From the IMG/VR virus record IMGVR_UViG_3300032282_001282, positions 1-64,000 of that record: a stretch of DNA of 64,000 nucleotides. The stretch is one strand, 5' to 3'. The position numbers and the translations under genes were made by a program. Each line of letters begins with the position of its first letter. The stretch's first letter is position 1. Positions 41,863 to 49,631 of this stretch are shown here, in pieces. This DNA is from a virus. The notes below the pieces were generated by a model. It made no database searches. It had not been told where the DNA came from and worked only from the letters and a program-made list of their open reading frames with translations.

Positions 41863-44730
41863 TTACTCTAAACCTAAATGACGTTTAATGTCTTTCAATT
41901 CGCGTCTTAATTCTTTGATACCTTCAATTAGTAATGGAGCAAACTTTTCGTAACGTACAGTCAAGTACTGTTCATCAATTGGGGCAGGTGCTACAATCTC
42001 TGGCATCTGACGTAGTGTATCTTGAGCCGACACACCAACTTCGCGTTTAACTTCATAACCTAATGCTTGTGCTGTTTCGTTGGCTTCATAGTAGAAACCA
42101 GTTAACTGATCAATCTTGTCTAGGGCATTATCAATAACACCTAAACGTGTTTTTAATCTGTCGTCTGAGTAGTAAGCAGTAATGTTGTTAGTAGCACGTA
42201 TCTCACCAGTTGTTCCACTGGCCGCTGTACCAACACCTAAACTAGCATGTTGTACACTTGCTGTAGTAGAGATATTTTGTATAGCAACAGAAGTCAATCC
42301 AGTAACTCGACCAAAGGTATCAGTGCTAACAACAGGCACAGCAGTTGTACTACCAGCAGTTGTGACTCCGGGGCCTATAGTAGTTAATGTAATGTTGCTA
42401 CCGCTGAGTGTTAGGTTACCTGTGCCAGTTGTAGTACTAATTACACGATTACCATTGTCAAATAATCTTGTAGCACGTAGACCAATGTTACTGTTCCAGT
42501 CGCTATTAGAAGAATTTAATGTTATAGAACCAAATGGTGTTATAAAACCTGCGCCATTGGCAGCATTAAGAGAAACTGCATTGGCCGCCGCTACATAATA
42601 TAAATCATTTGTAGTTACAGCAGTTGCATCAACGGTAGTAGTTACACCATTGACCCACAGGCTACCGCCAATATAAACATTGTTGGTAAAGTATGAACCT
42701 GGTGTTGTTACTGTTAAGTTACCAGCAACAACATTATTACCAGTTAAAATACTTGTTCCAGTTAAGGTTGTTGTACCGCTGACACCTAGACCAGTTAGTG
42801 TACCGAGGCTAGTAATGAAAGGTTGTGCATTGCTTAGAGTGCCAATAGTACCAGTTAATACTGTTCCGGTATTACCGATAGTCGGAGCTGTAACACTACT
42901 ACCGACTAAGAATGGAGCCTGTACGTTTTGTAAAGCAATTAAACTGGTCGTACCAATTTGGTTAGTAATTGTTAAACTACCAAATGTTGGTGTTCCAGTA
43001 TTTCTTAAATCCTGGCCCATGGTAAGGTTGAAAGTACCATTACCAACAGTAGTAACAATACCGTTAGTAGATGTAATTGCCAAGTTACCACCAACGAATA
43101 CGTTACCTGTACCGTTAGAACCAACTAAGGTAATTGGACTAACTTGTAGTAACTGAGCTTGTGTAGCACGACCCTTAGAGTCAAATGTAACTTGTGGTAT
43201 GTAGGTAGTAGTACCATAGCTTCCGGCAATAATACCAGTAGGAGTAAGATTGAAACCTGTGTTCCAACCACTGACTAAATTAGATGTAATCTCAGAAGTG
43301 TTAGCGTATGTGACTGTAATGTATGGAACACCGTTGGCAAATCTATGACCGTCGGAATATAAATTAGTAATTACAGCACTAGTAGCATTAAGGTTACCAT
43401 TTAATGTTGGTGCACCAATGTTACCGGCTACACTCAATGATGACAATGTACCAAGACTTGTAATCAGTGGTTGTGCTGGTAATGCTACTAAACCTTGTAG
43501 CGTTCCGTTGAATTGTGTTGCGGCAATGTTGGCAACAGCAACGTTACCTGACGCTGTAAATGTTTGGAATGATACAGTACCACCAGTGGCAGTTAAACTA
43601 TTAACACCGACACTGGTAGCTTGAATACTGTTTGCTGTCAGTGTAGGTAGTACACCGAGGCTGGTAATGTTTGGTTGATCTGGAGTTTGAATTTGACCCC
43701 ATAGTGGTCCAACTAAAATACCTGCAGAAATATTTCCAAGTACACTTAGGCCGCCGTCGATACGAACAGCACCAGACCCTAGTCCAGTACTTTGTGTAAC
43801 AGATAAGAAACGTGTATCACCAGTGATTAGGCCGCCTTGATAGAAAGTACCAAAGCCAACCATGTCAGTAGTAACAACTACACCTGATCCAGAGCCAACA
43901 GTAATAAAACCATCAACGTGTACGTTACCGTTGATACTGCCTGATACGTTTAAGTTTTGAATATTAGCACGTTGGCTATTAATATTACCAAAGGCAGTTC
44001 CGTAGATAATTGAGTTGCCGGACATGATCAACGCATTGGCTGTTCCGACGTTACTTAAGAATAAACTACCAACGTGTATGTTACCATAGACACCACCAGA
44101 CACAACACTATTAGCTGATATACTTACATCGTAATCGACTACTTTATAAATGAAGTCATTGGTTTGATATTGCAAACCAAAATAAGCATAGGCATTTGAA
44201 CTGTTTTTATTGTACTTGCCCAATACACCAATATCTTTAATATCGCCCGGGGACAAGTTAGCGTGTAGTAATAAAATACCAGCATCACTAGAAGCCGCAA
44301 CCTGTGTGGATGAAATAACTTTACCAGCGTAAATGTTACCAAAGAAGTGTGTTGGGCTACCTAAGTTTTGTACTGAGTTACCCGATGGAACAATATCAGT
44401 ATGCGGTACAATATAGTTGTAAAAGTCAGCTTGTCCTGTTGCTACTAGGTTAGCAGTAACATTAACCGTTGGAGCATTTAGAGTATTGACAAATAAGTTT
44501 GATGTAAAAGCACCATTGTTACCAATAGTATTACCAACAACTAGGTTACTTAGTGTACCGTTGTTGGCCTTTATAGAAGGAAACTCAACAAGATCGCTAC
44601 TTAAATATGTGTTAAGTTCTTGAAAGTTTTCGTCAGTGTAAATAAACGCTGTTCTAATTTCATCACCGGTACCATCATTGGGCGATACGCCAACGTTAAT
44701 ACTTGTAATAGAAGAGTTCCATTTTGCCAT
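41863..44730 (-). CDS. Tail fibre with C-terminal S74-type chaperone domain
   Basis: This 955-aa protein has a virion-binding N-terminus (MAKWNSSITSINVGVSPND) and a long shaft of Asn/Gly/Thr-rich repeats with many 'ITSLGTL' units (QPLITSLGTLSSL, QPFITSLGTLTGL, PNITSLGVLPTL). The C-terminal peptidase-S74-type intramolecular chaperone has YSDDRLKTRLGVIDNALDKI, then GVSAQ and a final coiled coil. S74 domains trimerise the fibre and then cleave themselves off. A late box GATAAATA lies 25 nt upstream. Confidence 0.85.
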   Translation of the reverse strand: MAKWNSSITSINVGVSPNDGTGDEIRTAFIYTDENFQELNTYLSSDLVEFPSIKANNGTLSNLVVGNTIGNNGAFTSNLFVNTLNAPTVNVTANLVATGQADFYNYIVPHTDIVPSGNSVQNLGSPTHFFGNIYAGKVISSTQVAASSDAGILLLHANLSPGDIKDIGVLGKYNKNSSNAYAYFGLQYQTNDFIYKVVDYDVSISANSVVSGGVYGNIHVGSLFLSNVGTANALIMSGNSIIYGTAFGNINSQRANIQNLNVSGSINGNVHVDGFITVGSGSGVVVTTDMVGFGTFYQGGLITGDTRFLSVTQSTGLGSGAVRIDGGLSVLGNISAGILVGPLWGQIQTPDQPNITSLGVLPTLTANSIQATSVGVNSLTATGGTVSFQTFTASGNVAVANIAATQFNGTLQGLVALPAQPLITSLGTLSSLSVAGNIGAPTLNGNLNATSAVITNLYSDGHRFANGVPYITVTYANTSEITSNLVSGWNTGFNLTPTGIIAGSYGTTTYIPQVTFDSKGRATQAQLLQVSPITLVGSNGTGNVFVGGNLAITSTNGIVTTVGNGTFNLTMGQDLRNTGTPTFGSLTITNQIGTTSLIALQNVQAPFLVGSSVTAPTIGNTGTVLTGTIGTLSNAQPFITSLGTLTGLGVSGTTTLTGTSILTGNNVVAGNLTVTTPGSYFTNNVYIGGSLWVNGVTTTVDATAVTTNDLYYVAAANAVSLNAANGAGFITPFGSITLNSSNSDWNSNIGLRATRLFDNGNRVISTTTGTGNLTLSGSNITLTTIGPGVTTAGSTTAVPVVSTDTFGRVTGLTSVAIQNISTTASVQHASLGVGTAASGTTGEIRATNNITAYYSDDRLKTRLGVIDNALDKIDQLTGFYYEANETAQALGYEVKREVGVSAQDTLRQMPEIVAPAPIDEQYLTVRYEKFAPLLIEGIKELRRELKDIKRHLGLE

Positions 44731-44754
44731 AAGCTCAAAATCCTATATATAGCT

Positions 44755-44762
44755 TATTTATC
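44755..44762 (-). promoter_or_regulatory. Late promoter box (GATAAATA)
   Basis: It lies 25 nt upstream of the start of the 955-aa fibre gene. Confidence 0.6.
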
Positions 44763-44788
44763 GGATCGAGCTAAAGGTCTGTTTTCGG

Positions 44789-45115
44789 CTATGCTGGGCT
44801 AAAACTTGATCCGCATCCGCAGGTTGTTTGTGCGTTGGGGTTTTTGATAGTAAAACTAGCACCATAAAGATCATCTTTATAGTCTATTTCTGCACCAGTT
44901 AAGTACTGGCTACTCATTGAATCTACCAGGATATGTACGCCGTTTATGTCCAGGTCAAAGTCGTCTTCGTTGGCCATTTCGTCTAAGGTAAATCCGTACT
45001 GCATACCCGAGCATCCGCCACCTTGGACAAATACACGTAATTTAATTGCTGGGTTATTTTCTTCAGCAATTATGTCTTGAATTTTTTCTTTTGCGGTTTC
45101 TGTAATTGTAATCAT
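44789..45115 (-). CDS. erpA: ErpA/IscA-type iron-sulfur carrier
   Basis: This 108-aa protein matches A-type carriers in all key places: [17 protein letters not shown] with Cys35, [16 protein letters not shown] and the C-terminal TTCGCGSSF with Cys99 and Cys101. It would receive and deliver [4Fe-4S] or [2Fe-2S] clusters to apoproteins. The close match to ErpA suggests transfer from a bacterial host. It starts one base after the stop of the ADP-ribosyltransferase-like gene. Confidence 0.9.
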   Translation of the reverse strand: MITITETAKEKIQDIIAEENNPAIKLRVFVQGGGCSGMQYGFTLDEMANEDDFDLDINGVHILVDSMSSQYLTGAEIDYKDDLYGASFTIKNPNAQTTCGCGSSFSPA

Positions 45116-45116
45116 A

Positions 45117-45521
45117 TTAATTTTCGGGTCCTAGGCTTGCTCTATAAGCTGATGCAATATCCCACCATTCTCCGGGGAAAAATTCTACTTCTAATATTGC
45201 AGACGGTACTGCTTTTGGTACTATAATTTCGTTGTCATCGCGTTCAATACCGTTGGGATTTTCAGGGTATGCACCAAACAGTTGAACTAAATCTGCCCAA
45301 CGAGCACGAAACATAGTAGCTTCTGATTTGTCTACGTGATAGTAACAGTCTGCTGGATCGTAGGCAAAGTAAACTCCAGGTCCAGCATAACCTGTTTTGC
45401 TTGGTCTTAGGCCGTGTTGTGCTACGCTGTTTAACCCTTGACTTTGGTCAGGCAAGTAGCTGGCATGATAAACATATTCGCCAGGTTGTCGACTTTCTCT
45501 AAAAATATCTCGTATTCTCAT
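45117..45521 (-). CDS. ADP-ribosyltransferase-like protein
   Basis: This 134-aa protein carries a YHAS motif (residues 18-21), [19 protein letters not shown] and [18 protein letters not shown]. The arrangement of an early H/Y, GVYFA and a late (D/N)EI(I)VP strand resembles the H-Y-E class of ART-fold enzymes. The start [12 protein letters not shown] resembles a capsid-targeting leader, as on T4 Alt. It overlaps the SOD-like gene by 4 nt. Modification of host proteins is possible but unproven. Confidence 0.45.
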   Translation of the reverse strand: MRIRDIFRESRQPGEYVYHASYLPDQSQGLNSVAQHGLRPSKTGYAGPGVYFAYDPADCYYHVDKSEATMFRARWADLVQLFGAYPENPNGIERDDNEIIVPKAVPSAILEVEFFPGEWWDIASAYRASLGPEN

Positions 45522-46060
45522 AGTCTTCTATTAACGGCGTCCCAATCAATAATGCGCCAAATGTTATCTAGGTACTTGGCTTTGTTAGAACCATACTGTT
45601 CTTGCCAAGCGTGTTCCCACATATCTACTAGTAGAGCTATGTCGGTACGTTTTTGATGATTGCGTATGGTTTTAATAACCCCACTTTTACTAAGATAAAT
45701 CCAGCCCGATCCTTGGACTTTCATTGCTTCTTCTTTGAAGTGCTTTTTGAAATCAACAAAATTAGTGTGATGTCTATTAATAATATCCAAAATAGTGCCA
45801 TGTGGTCTACTTACTCCTGGTCGTTTAAATTGACTAAAGAATATAGCGTGTAGATAAGCACCAGCTTCGTTAAAGCGGTCATCACCTTCACCTTTGTTGT
45901 AACGGTCAACATAGCCTTTGTAGAGTTTGCCGTAATGTAAATCAATCAAGGCACTACTCATAACAGGGCTAAGGCCCGACTTACTGTAAGGCAATTTTAT
46001 TTGCTTTAACTCAGTTTTGTTTTTAGATTCTAATAGATCAATGGTATCGCGTATATCCAT
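45518..46060 (-). CDS. Fe/Mn superoxide dismutase-like protein
   Basis: This 180-aa protein is of SOD fold. KLPYSKSGLSPVMSSALI is followed by LHYGKLYKGYV (His42), GAYLHAIFF (His71), GSGWIYLSKSG and VDMWEHAW (Asp146, His150). All four metal ligands are present, while the usual second-shell HH of the GKHH motif is LY. It would detoxify superoxide. An extra N-terminal peptide MDIRDTIDLLE precedes the fold and may direct it into the capsid. Confidence 0.75.
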   Translation of the reverse strand: MDIRDTIDLLESKNKTELKQIKLPYSKSGLSPVMSSALIDLHYGKLYKGYVDRYNKGEGDDRFNEAGAYLHAIFFSQFKRPGVSRPHGTILDIINRHHTNFVDFKKHFKEEAMKVQGSGWIYLSKSGVIKTIRNHQKRTDIALLVDMWEHAWQEQYGSNKAKYLDNIWRIIDWDAVNRRL

Positions 46061-46064
46061 ACTA

Positions 46065-46289
46065 CTATTTAGTGCGATATACCACCCGTCCTCTAGTAAG
46101 GTCGTATGGACTCATTTCTACTTCTACTGAGTCACCCATTAATATGCGTATATTATGCTGTCTTAGTTTGCCACCGATTGTGGCTGTGATTTTTGATTTT
46201 TGTTCATTGTCTAGAATAACTCTGAACATTGCGTTTGGTAGTACTTCATCAACGGTTCCGCTGAATCGTAGCAGGTCTTCTTTGCTCAC
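46065..46289 (-). CDS. infA: Translation initiation factor IF-1
   Basis: This 74-aa protein matches bacterial IF-1 (about 72 aa) along its whole length: [37 protein letters not shown], then [17 protein letters not shown]-1 occupies the A site of the 30S subunit during initiation. A phage-encoded IF-1 is unusual and may alter initiation in favour of phage mRNA. It lies between the SOD-like gene and an unrecognised gene in the same operon. Confidence 0.9.
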   Translation of the reverse strand: MSKEDLLRFSGTVDEVLPNAMFRVILDNEQKSKITATIGGKLRQHNIRILMGDSVEVEMSPYDLTRGRVVYRTK

Positions 46290-46323
46290 TTGTAAAATTA
46301 TCTCCTTAAAAAGTGCTTAGTAT

Positions 46324-46728
46324 TTAGCGGCGCATCCTGCTGATATCAACCGCTTCTTCATCAGAGAAAATTGGCACAGCATTAGATTTGTGCATAGTAC
46401 CAATACCTTTGATTTTAGTGCCAGTATAGACTTTGTCGGCGGGCTTGGGACAAGGGCCACCTGTAAAAGGCAAACTGTTGATCTTTTGTGTCACTCGCCC
46501 TGGGGGAATAGTAAGCGAGTAGACGTCTTGGAGCTCAGTGGGTTTTTTGGTAACTGTAACAGTTTTGCCACTGAATCGCGGAGCCTCTTTATCAAACTTA
46601 CGCAACCGTTCTTCCCAGTCACGTTTTAGATTCTCCGCTTGGCGTTTAGCTTCTGCACTGGCCCACTTGCGTTTGCCTTTCTTTTTGCCGGTAGTACTAA
46701 GCCACGGGCCTTCGAGATGCATAGTCAT
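46324..46728 (-). CDS. Phage protein with MHLEGPWLS start
   Basis: This 134-aa very basic protein begins MTMHLEGPWLSTTGKKKGK, and residues 3-20 are a start found in several phage hypothetical proteins. Lys/Arg-rich helices (AEAKRQAENLKRDWEERL) and a Pro/Gly-rich tail suggest nucleic-acid or ribosome contact. It precedes the IF-1 gene in the operon. Confidence 0.5.
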   Translation of the reverse strand: MTMHLEGPWLSTTGKKKGKRKWASAEAKRQAENLKRDWEERLRKFDKEAPRFSGKTVTVTKKPTELQDVYSLTIPPGRVTQKINSLPFTGGPCPKPADKVYTGTKIKGIGTMHKSNAVPIFSDEEAVDISRMRR

Positions 46729-46743
46729 ATATGTATAGTGTAG

Positions 46744-47100
46744 TTAAGAAGAAATACGGTCAGTACCTTTGCGTGGCTCCCAGCCAGTGCCTTCGGCAAT
46801 AAAATGCTCTGAAGGCAAATAAAAGATATGTTTAGGAAATCGTTGTTTTAGTCGCTCGATAATTTCTTCGTGGTTGCGACCCTGCGCCAAAAATTCATTG
46901 TCGTCATCATCGTACCAAAGTATATGATCATCGGTGATTTTTTCTTCGCGGACACGGTGTACAATATTGTCAAGATGCTTACGAATTTTGTCTTCAAATT
47001 CTTTAGTATCGCCCTTAACAGCATCTAGCATACCAATAATGATATTGGCTAAAAACCAAGTCGAAACCGCCCAAATTAGATAAAATGTAAAATCATCCAT
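46744..47100 (-). CDS. Membrane-anchored small protein
   Basis: This 118-aa protein has one N-terminal transmembrane helix (FYLIWAVSTWFLANIIIGML) followed by an acidic soluble domain (HILWYDDDDNEFLAQGRNHE). It is the first gene after an early promoter that probably also serves the genes through ErpA. No family is recognised. Confidence 0.55.
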   Translation of the reverse strand: MDDFTFYLIWAVSTWFLANIIIGMLDAVKGDTKEFEDKIRKHLDNIVHRVREEKITDDHILWYDDDDNEFLAQGRNHEEIIERLKQRFPKHIFYLPSEHFIAEGTGWEPRKGTDRISS

Positions 47101-47128
47101 GTTTGTATTTACTAGTTATTGAGCATTT

Positions 47129-47157
47129 ATTATAACATATTGGGAATTAATGATCAA
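47129..47157 (-). promoter_or_regulatory. Early-type promoter with TTCCCAATATG spacer motif
   Basis: On the minus strand TTGATC, a 17-bp spacer and TATAAT lie 29 nt before the ATG at 47100. It shares the spacer TTCCCAATATG with the promoter at 31366. Confidence 0.75.
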
Positions 47158-47359
47158 CTTCATCTACACGATCTAGCACTTGTTTGGCGTACCAGCCCAT
47201 ACGCCCTTCTGGGTCCATACGCTGTATATCTTCCAGGCCAATCCGCATCAACTCCATTTGTTGCTCAGCACGATATACACGATTACGTAGGTTGCTGGCT
47301 TGCATCCACGACATGAGCATAGATATAAACTTGGCAATAAGAATATTCCAATTGATCAT
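47147..47359 (-). CDS. Small membrane-associated protein
   Basis: This 70-aa protein begins MINWNILIAKFISMLMSWMQ, a hydrophobic N-terminal helix, and continues as a charged helix (NRVYRAEQQMELMRIGLEDI). It starts inside the end of the preceding array gene. The chosen ATG at 47359 gives the shortest overlap. Confidence 0.55.
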   Translation of the reverse strand: MINWNILIAKFISMLMSWMQASNLRNRVYRAEQQMELMRIGLEDIQRMDPEGRMGWYAKQVLDRVDEVDH

Positions 47360-47592
47360 AGCCAACGCAACCTAAAATGTACAAGATCACGGGCATCTTC
47401 AAATCTAAAACTAAAGCCTACTGTGCTTTCGTATCCGTGTATGTGGTAACGTCCACCCGGTGCTGTTTCTAACCATTTAAGTATTTCTCTAATAGGGTAG
47501 TGTGGCCCTTCTAGTACATCACGCCAGAGTACGATAGCCTCAAACCAATGTTTGGGTGGCGGCCATAGTTGGTCTGATGGAACGTGTATCAT
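47356..47592 (-). CDS. Array protein with C-terminal LRW motif
   Basis: In this 78-aa protein the C-terminus FEDARDLVHFRLRWL carries the signature shared by its neighbours, an acidic/aromatic stretch followed by F.LRW. The N-terminal part (VPSDQLWPPPKHWFEAIVLW) is unique. It overlaps the next gene by 4 nt. Confidence 0.6.
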   Translation of the reverse strand: MIHVPSDQLWPPPKHWFEAIVLWRDVLEGPHYPIREILKWLETAPGGRYHIHGYESTVGFSFRFEDARDLVHFRLRWL

Positions 47593-47837
47593 TTAAATTT
47601 TAGACTAAAGATAGTAGCATCTTTTCCATCGATAAAGTAAAACGCGGCAACTTCATCAAACATAGCACTGACATCAGCTGTTTCTACTATCTCTGAATAT
47701 ATTAAACTTAGATTTTGTTCACGGCACCAACGTTTCATTTGCCAAAGGCGAAACGCAGGATCGCCAACTAGGACCTGATGGCATCGGTCTAAAACTTCTT
47801 TAGGCGGAACTGGAATACTATGATTGTTTACGTACAT
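47589..47837 (-). CDS. Array protein with C-terminal LKF motif
   Basis: In this 82-aa protein FYFIDGKDATIFSLKFK at the end is the array signature in variant form. The ATG at 47837 overlaps the upstream stop (TAATG) and has a GAGGTGG site supplied by the LRW codons of the upstream gene. A GTG at 47846 is a less likely start. Confidence 0.6.
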   Translation of the reverse strand: MYVNNHSIPVPPKEVLDRCHQVLVGDPAFRLWQMKRWCREQNLSLIYSEIVETADVSAMFDEVAAFYFIDGKDATIFSLKFK

Positions 47838-48103
47838 TATGACCACCTCAATGACATTAGAGTATAAAGTCTTTCGTGTACATCAAATGTATCTAGCACA
47901 CGATAACGGTACTGTGAAGTAGTATGCTCATACCACAGGTTGTTTTCTTGCTCACGTATCCAAGGAGTAACCCTGGGTTCAACATGAACTACAAACCATT
48001 TTTCTCCATCAACTACCGCAGAGTCAACAACTTCAAAACGATTCCGTTGCACGGCACGTGGCACAACGGTTGCTCGATTGGTTAATGCACGTTTCTTTTT
48101 CAT
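47837..48103 (-). CDS. Array protein with C-terminal LRW motif
   Basis: This 88-aa basic protein (MKKKRALTNRATVVPRAVQR) ends VHERLYTLMSLRWS. The codons for LRW read TTGAGGTGG and form the ribosome-binding site of the following gene. The start at 48103 follows GAGGTGG encoded by the LRW codons of its own upstream neighbour. Confidence 0.6.
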   Translation of the reverse strand: MKKKRALTNRATVVPRAVQRNRFEVVDSAVVDGEKWFVVHVEPRVTPWIREQENNLWYEHTTSQYRYRVLDTFDVHERLYTLMSLRWS

Positions 48104-48402
48104 CCCCACCTCAGCAAAAACATAGTGCGGTCGGCATCATGGTTAAAATGTAAAACCATGCCTTCTTGTCTAATACCTGGATACTGACCCATCCACTTTT
48201 CTATAGCCTGTTGATTATTAACCCAATGTACATAGTCCTCAATAATCAACAATAGCTCGCCATCTGTTGGACTTTTAGCCGGAATAAACTTTCCGCCAGT
48301 GGTCATTTGTATTACCCCGTTAAGAAACGTAAGTTCCTGCCCGTTGTGTTCTACAGTAACCTGTGTCAGCGTGGGAGTAATTTCTTTGTAGGTCTTTTTC
48401 AT
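48100..48402 (-). CDS. Array protein with C-terminal LRW motif
   Basis: This 100-aa protein starts with beta strands (KEITPTLTQVTVEHNGQELT) and ends HFNHDADRTMFLLRWG. LRW is encoded as CTGAGGTGG, giving the next gene its ribosome-binding site. The tail again has the acidic residue followed by F.LRW. Confidence 0.6.
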   Translation of the reverse strand: MKKTYKEITPTLTQVTVEHNGQELTFLNGVIQMTTGGKFIPAKSPTDGELLLIIEDYVHWVNNQQAIEKWMGQYPGIRQEGMVLHFNHDADRTMFLLRWG

Positions 48403-48671
48403 ACCAAAGATTCGATATCTTTACAAATAAGTTTGAGCCACACTAGTTCTTGTTCGTCAACTCGATCCCAGCCCAGCTCGGATATCGGCCCTTTGATCAA
48501 GCTGGTACCATTGGCATTTTCTAGCCACACACGTCGACTATGTGTTTGTGCTTCTTCGTGCAAATGGCGCCAACCTATAGTATCAGGTTTAAGATCTGTA
48601 ATGCTCAGATATCTAATGTCTTGTCCAAAGACTGTAGTATCTTCGTAAATTTCGTAATAGTAGTTGATCAT
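48399..48671 (-). CDS. Array protein, diverged C-terminus
   Basis: This 90-aa protein starts at 48671 (MINYYYEIYEDTTVFGQD) on the ATGA overlap with the upstream gene, preferred to 48716. It has QELVWLKLICKDIESLV at the end, a relaxed version of the signature. The rest is Tyr/Asp/Leu-rich with a beta-strand pattern. Confidence 0.55.
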   Translation of the reverse strand: MINYYYEIYEDTTVFGQDIRYLSITDLKPDTIGWRHLHEEAQTHSRRVWLENANGTSLIKGPISELGWDRVDEQELVWLKLICKDIESLV

Positions 48672-48925
48672 TTTTCTACCCACTGCTCGCATTTCATACG
48701 TGCTGTTGGTTCCCATTCTTCATTGTATAGAAAATATTCAGCCTGGCTACCATTGTCGCCATCTTCCTGCATCATTTTGCTAATTTCAGGAAAGTAGTTT
48801 AGGAATGCTTGGCCAAACCTATAGTCTGGTGCTTGCAGACGTGTCCATACCAAGTGTTTAAGAAACTCTTCGTATCGTTCTCGTGTTATTTTATACTGAT
48901 AAGGGTTTGCTTTATACTCTGGCAT
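48668..48925 (-). CDS. Small array protein of a different family
   Basis: This 85-aa protein contains RFGQAFLNYFPEISKMM, a helix type that I recall from other phage small proteins, and has no LRW end. It lies inside the array and overlaps neighbours by 14 and 4 nt. Confidence 0.55.
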   Translation of the reverse strand: MPEYKANPYQYKITRERYEEFLKHLVWTRLQAPDYRFGQAFLNYFPEISKMMQEDGDNGSQAEYFLYNEEWEPTARMKCEQWVEK

Positions 48926-49169
48926 TCATGCCCCATTTTAACTTAAAAAATGTGCAGTCTTTTTCTTCTAGATGACCTACTATGTCGACTCGGTATCCAT
49001 AGCTTTCAGGATCGGGTATACAATGAAATACTATTTCTCCTACAGCGTGGTCCATTACCCACTGACCATGTTCTGTCTGTTGCCACTCGTGTATAGGGAA
49101 GCCTGCATACAAATATGGGTCTTCAACATCGCCCATTTTAAAAGAATAAAGGCGTAACTTAACTGTCAT
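48912..49169 (-). CDS. Array protein with LKW motif
   Basis: This 85-aa protein ends with EEKDCTFFKLKWGMNARV, the array signature extended by a short tail. Its N-terminal part is beta-rich (VKLRLYSFKMGDVEDPYLYA). The start at 49169 shares its base with the preceding stop. Confidence 0.55.
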   Translation of the reverse strand: MTVKLRLYSFKMGDVEDPYLYAGFPIHEWQQTEHGQWVMDHAVGEIVFHCIPDPESYGYRVDIVGHLEEKDCTFFKLKWGMNARV

Positions 49170-49420
49170 TACACCAATCTTCTACCGACAAATTCCACAG
49201 CAATTTCATCTTCACTACGTCGCCGTCCTGCAGTCTTAAGTTGAAACATAAGTGCATCCTGCTCATCGTCAAAGGTAAAATCCATAAAATTTTCTGTGGG
49301 ATGAAACTGCATACGCTCGCCGGGTAAGCCAAAGGTCTCCACAGTCCATGCCAGTAGTTCGTTCCACATATGATCTTTATCATATGGATTTTCCCAAGGT
49401 ACTCTAATTGTTATCGACAT
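49169..49420 (-). CDS. Array protein, diverged C-terminus
   Basis: This 83-aa protein has FTFDDEQDALMFQLKTAGRR, the signature without Trp, followed by a longer tail (RRSEDEIAVEFVGRRLV). The beginning SITIRVPWENPYDKDHMW fits a small alpha/beta fold. It overlaps its neighbours by 1 and 17 nt. Confidence 0.55.
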   Translation of the reverse strand: MSITIRVPWENPYDKDHMWNELLAWTVETFGLPGERMQFHPTENFMDFTFDDEQDALMFQLKTAGRRRSEDEIAVEFVGRRLV

Positions 49421-49631
49421 GCTGTTCCTTTAGTATTTCCCAGGCACTATTGTGCCAATCTCTAAGCCACGGAGTACCATCACATTCTTCAACGTGCCGC
49501 ATCACTGCAACACGACCAGCTGTTTCCATGGCCTCACCCAAAAAGAAACTGAACAATCGTTCGCCGTTCTTGTTAATTACTATTGACATAGAGCCCGGTT
49601 CTATGTTCCAGGAATAATTATCTATTGCCAT
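49404..49631 (-). CDS. Small array protein
   Basis: This 75-aa protein starts at 49631 (MAIDNYSWNIEPGSMSIV), which overlaps the upstream gene by 10 nt; 49646 would be a TTG-type alternative. It has a beta-rich N-terminal part and helices (EAMETAGRVAVMRHVEE), with no LRW end. Its position in the array suggests a related function. Confidence 0.5.
   Translation of the reverse strand: MAIDNYSWNIEPGSMSIVINKNGERLFSFFLGEAMETAGRVAVMRHVEECDGTPWLRDWHNSAWEILKEQHVDNN

Noticed and set aside
42182-43156. Long open frames on the plus strand opposite the 955-aa fibre
   Set aside because: They are mirror images of the repetitive Val/Thr/Asn-rich coding strand, have no ribosome-binding sites and give low-complexity Val/Pro/Leu products.
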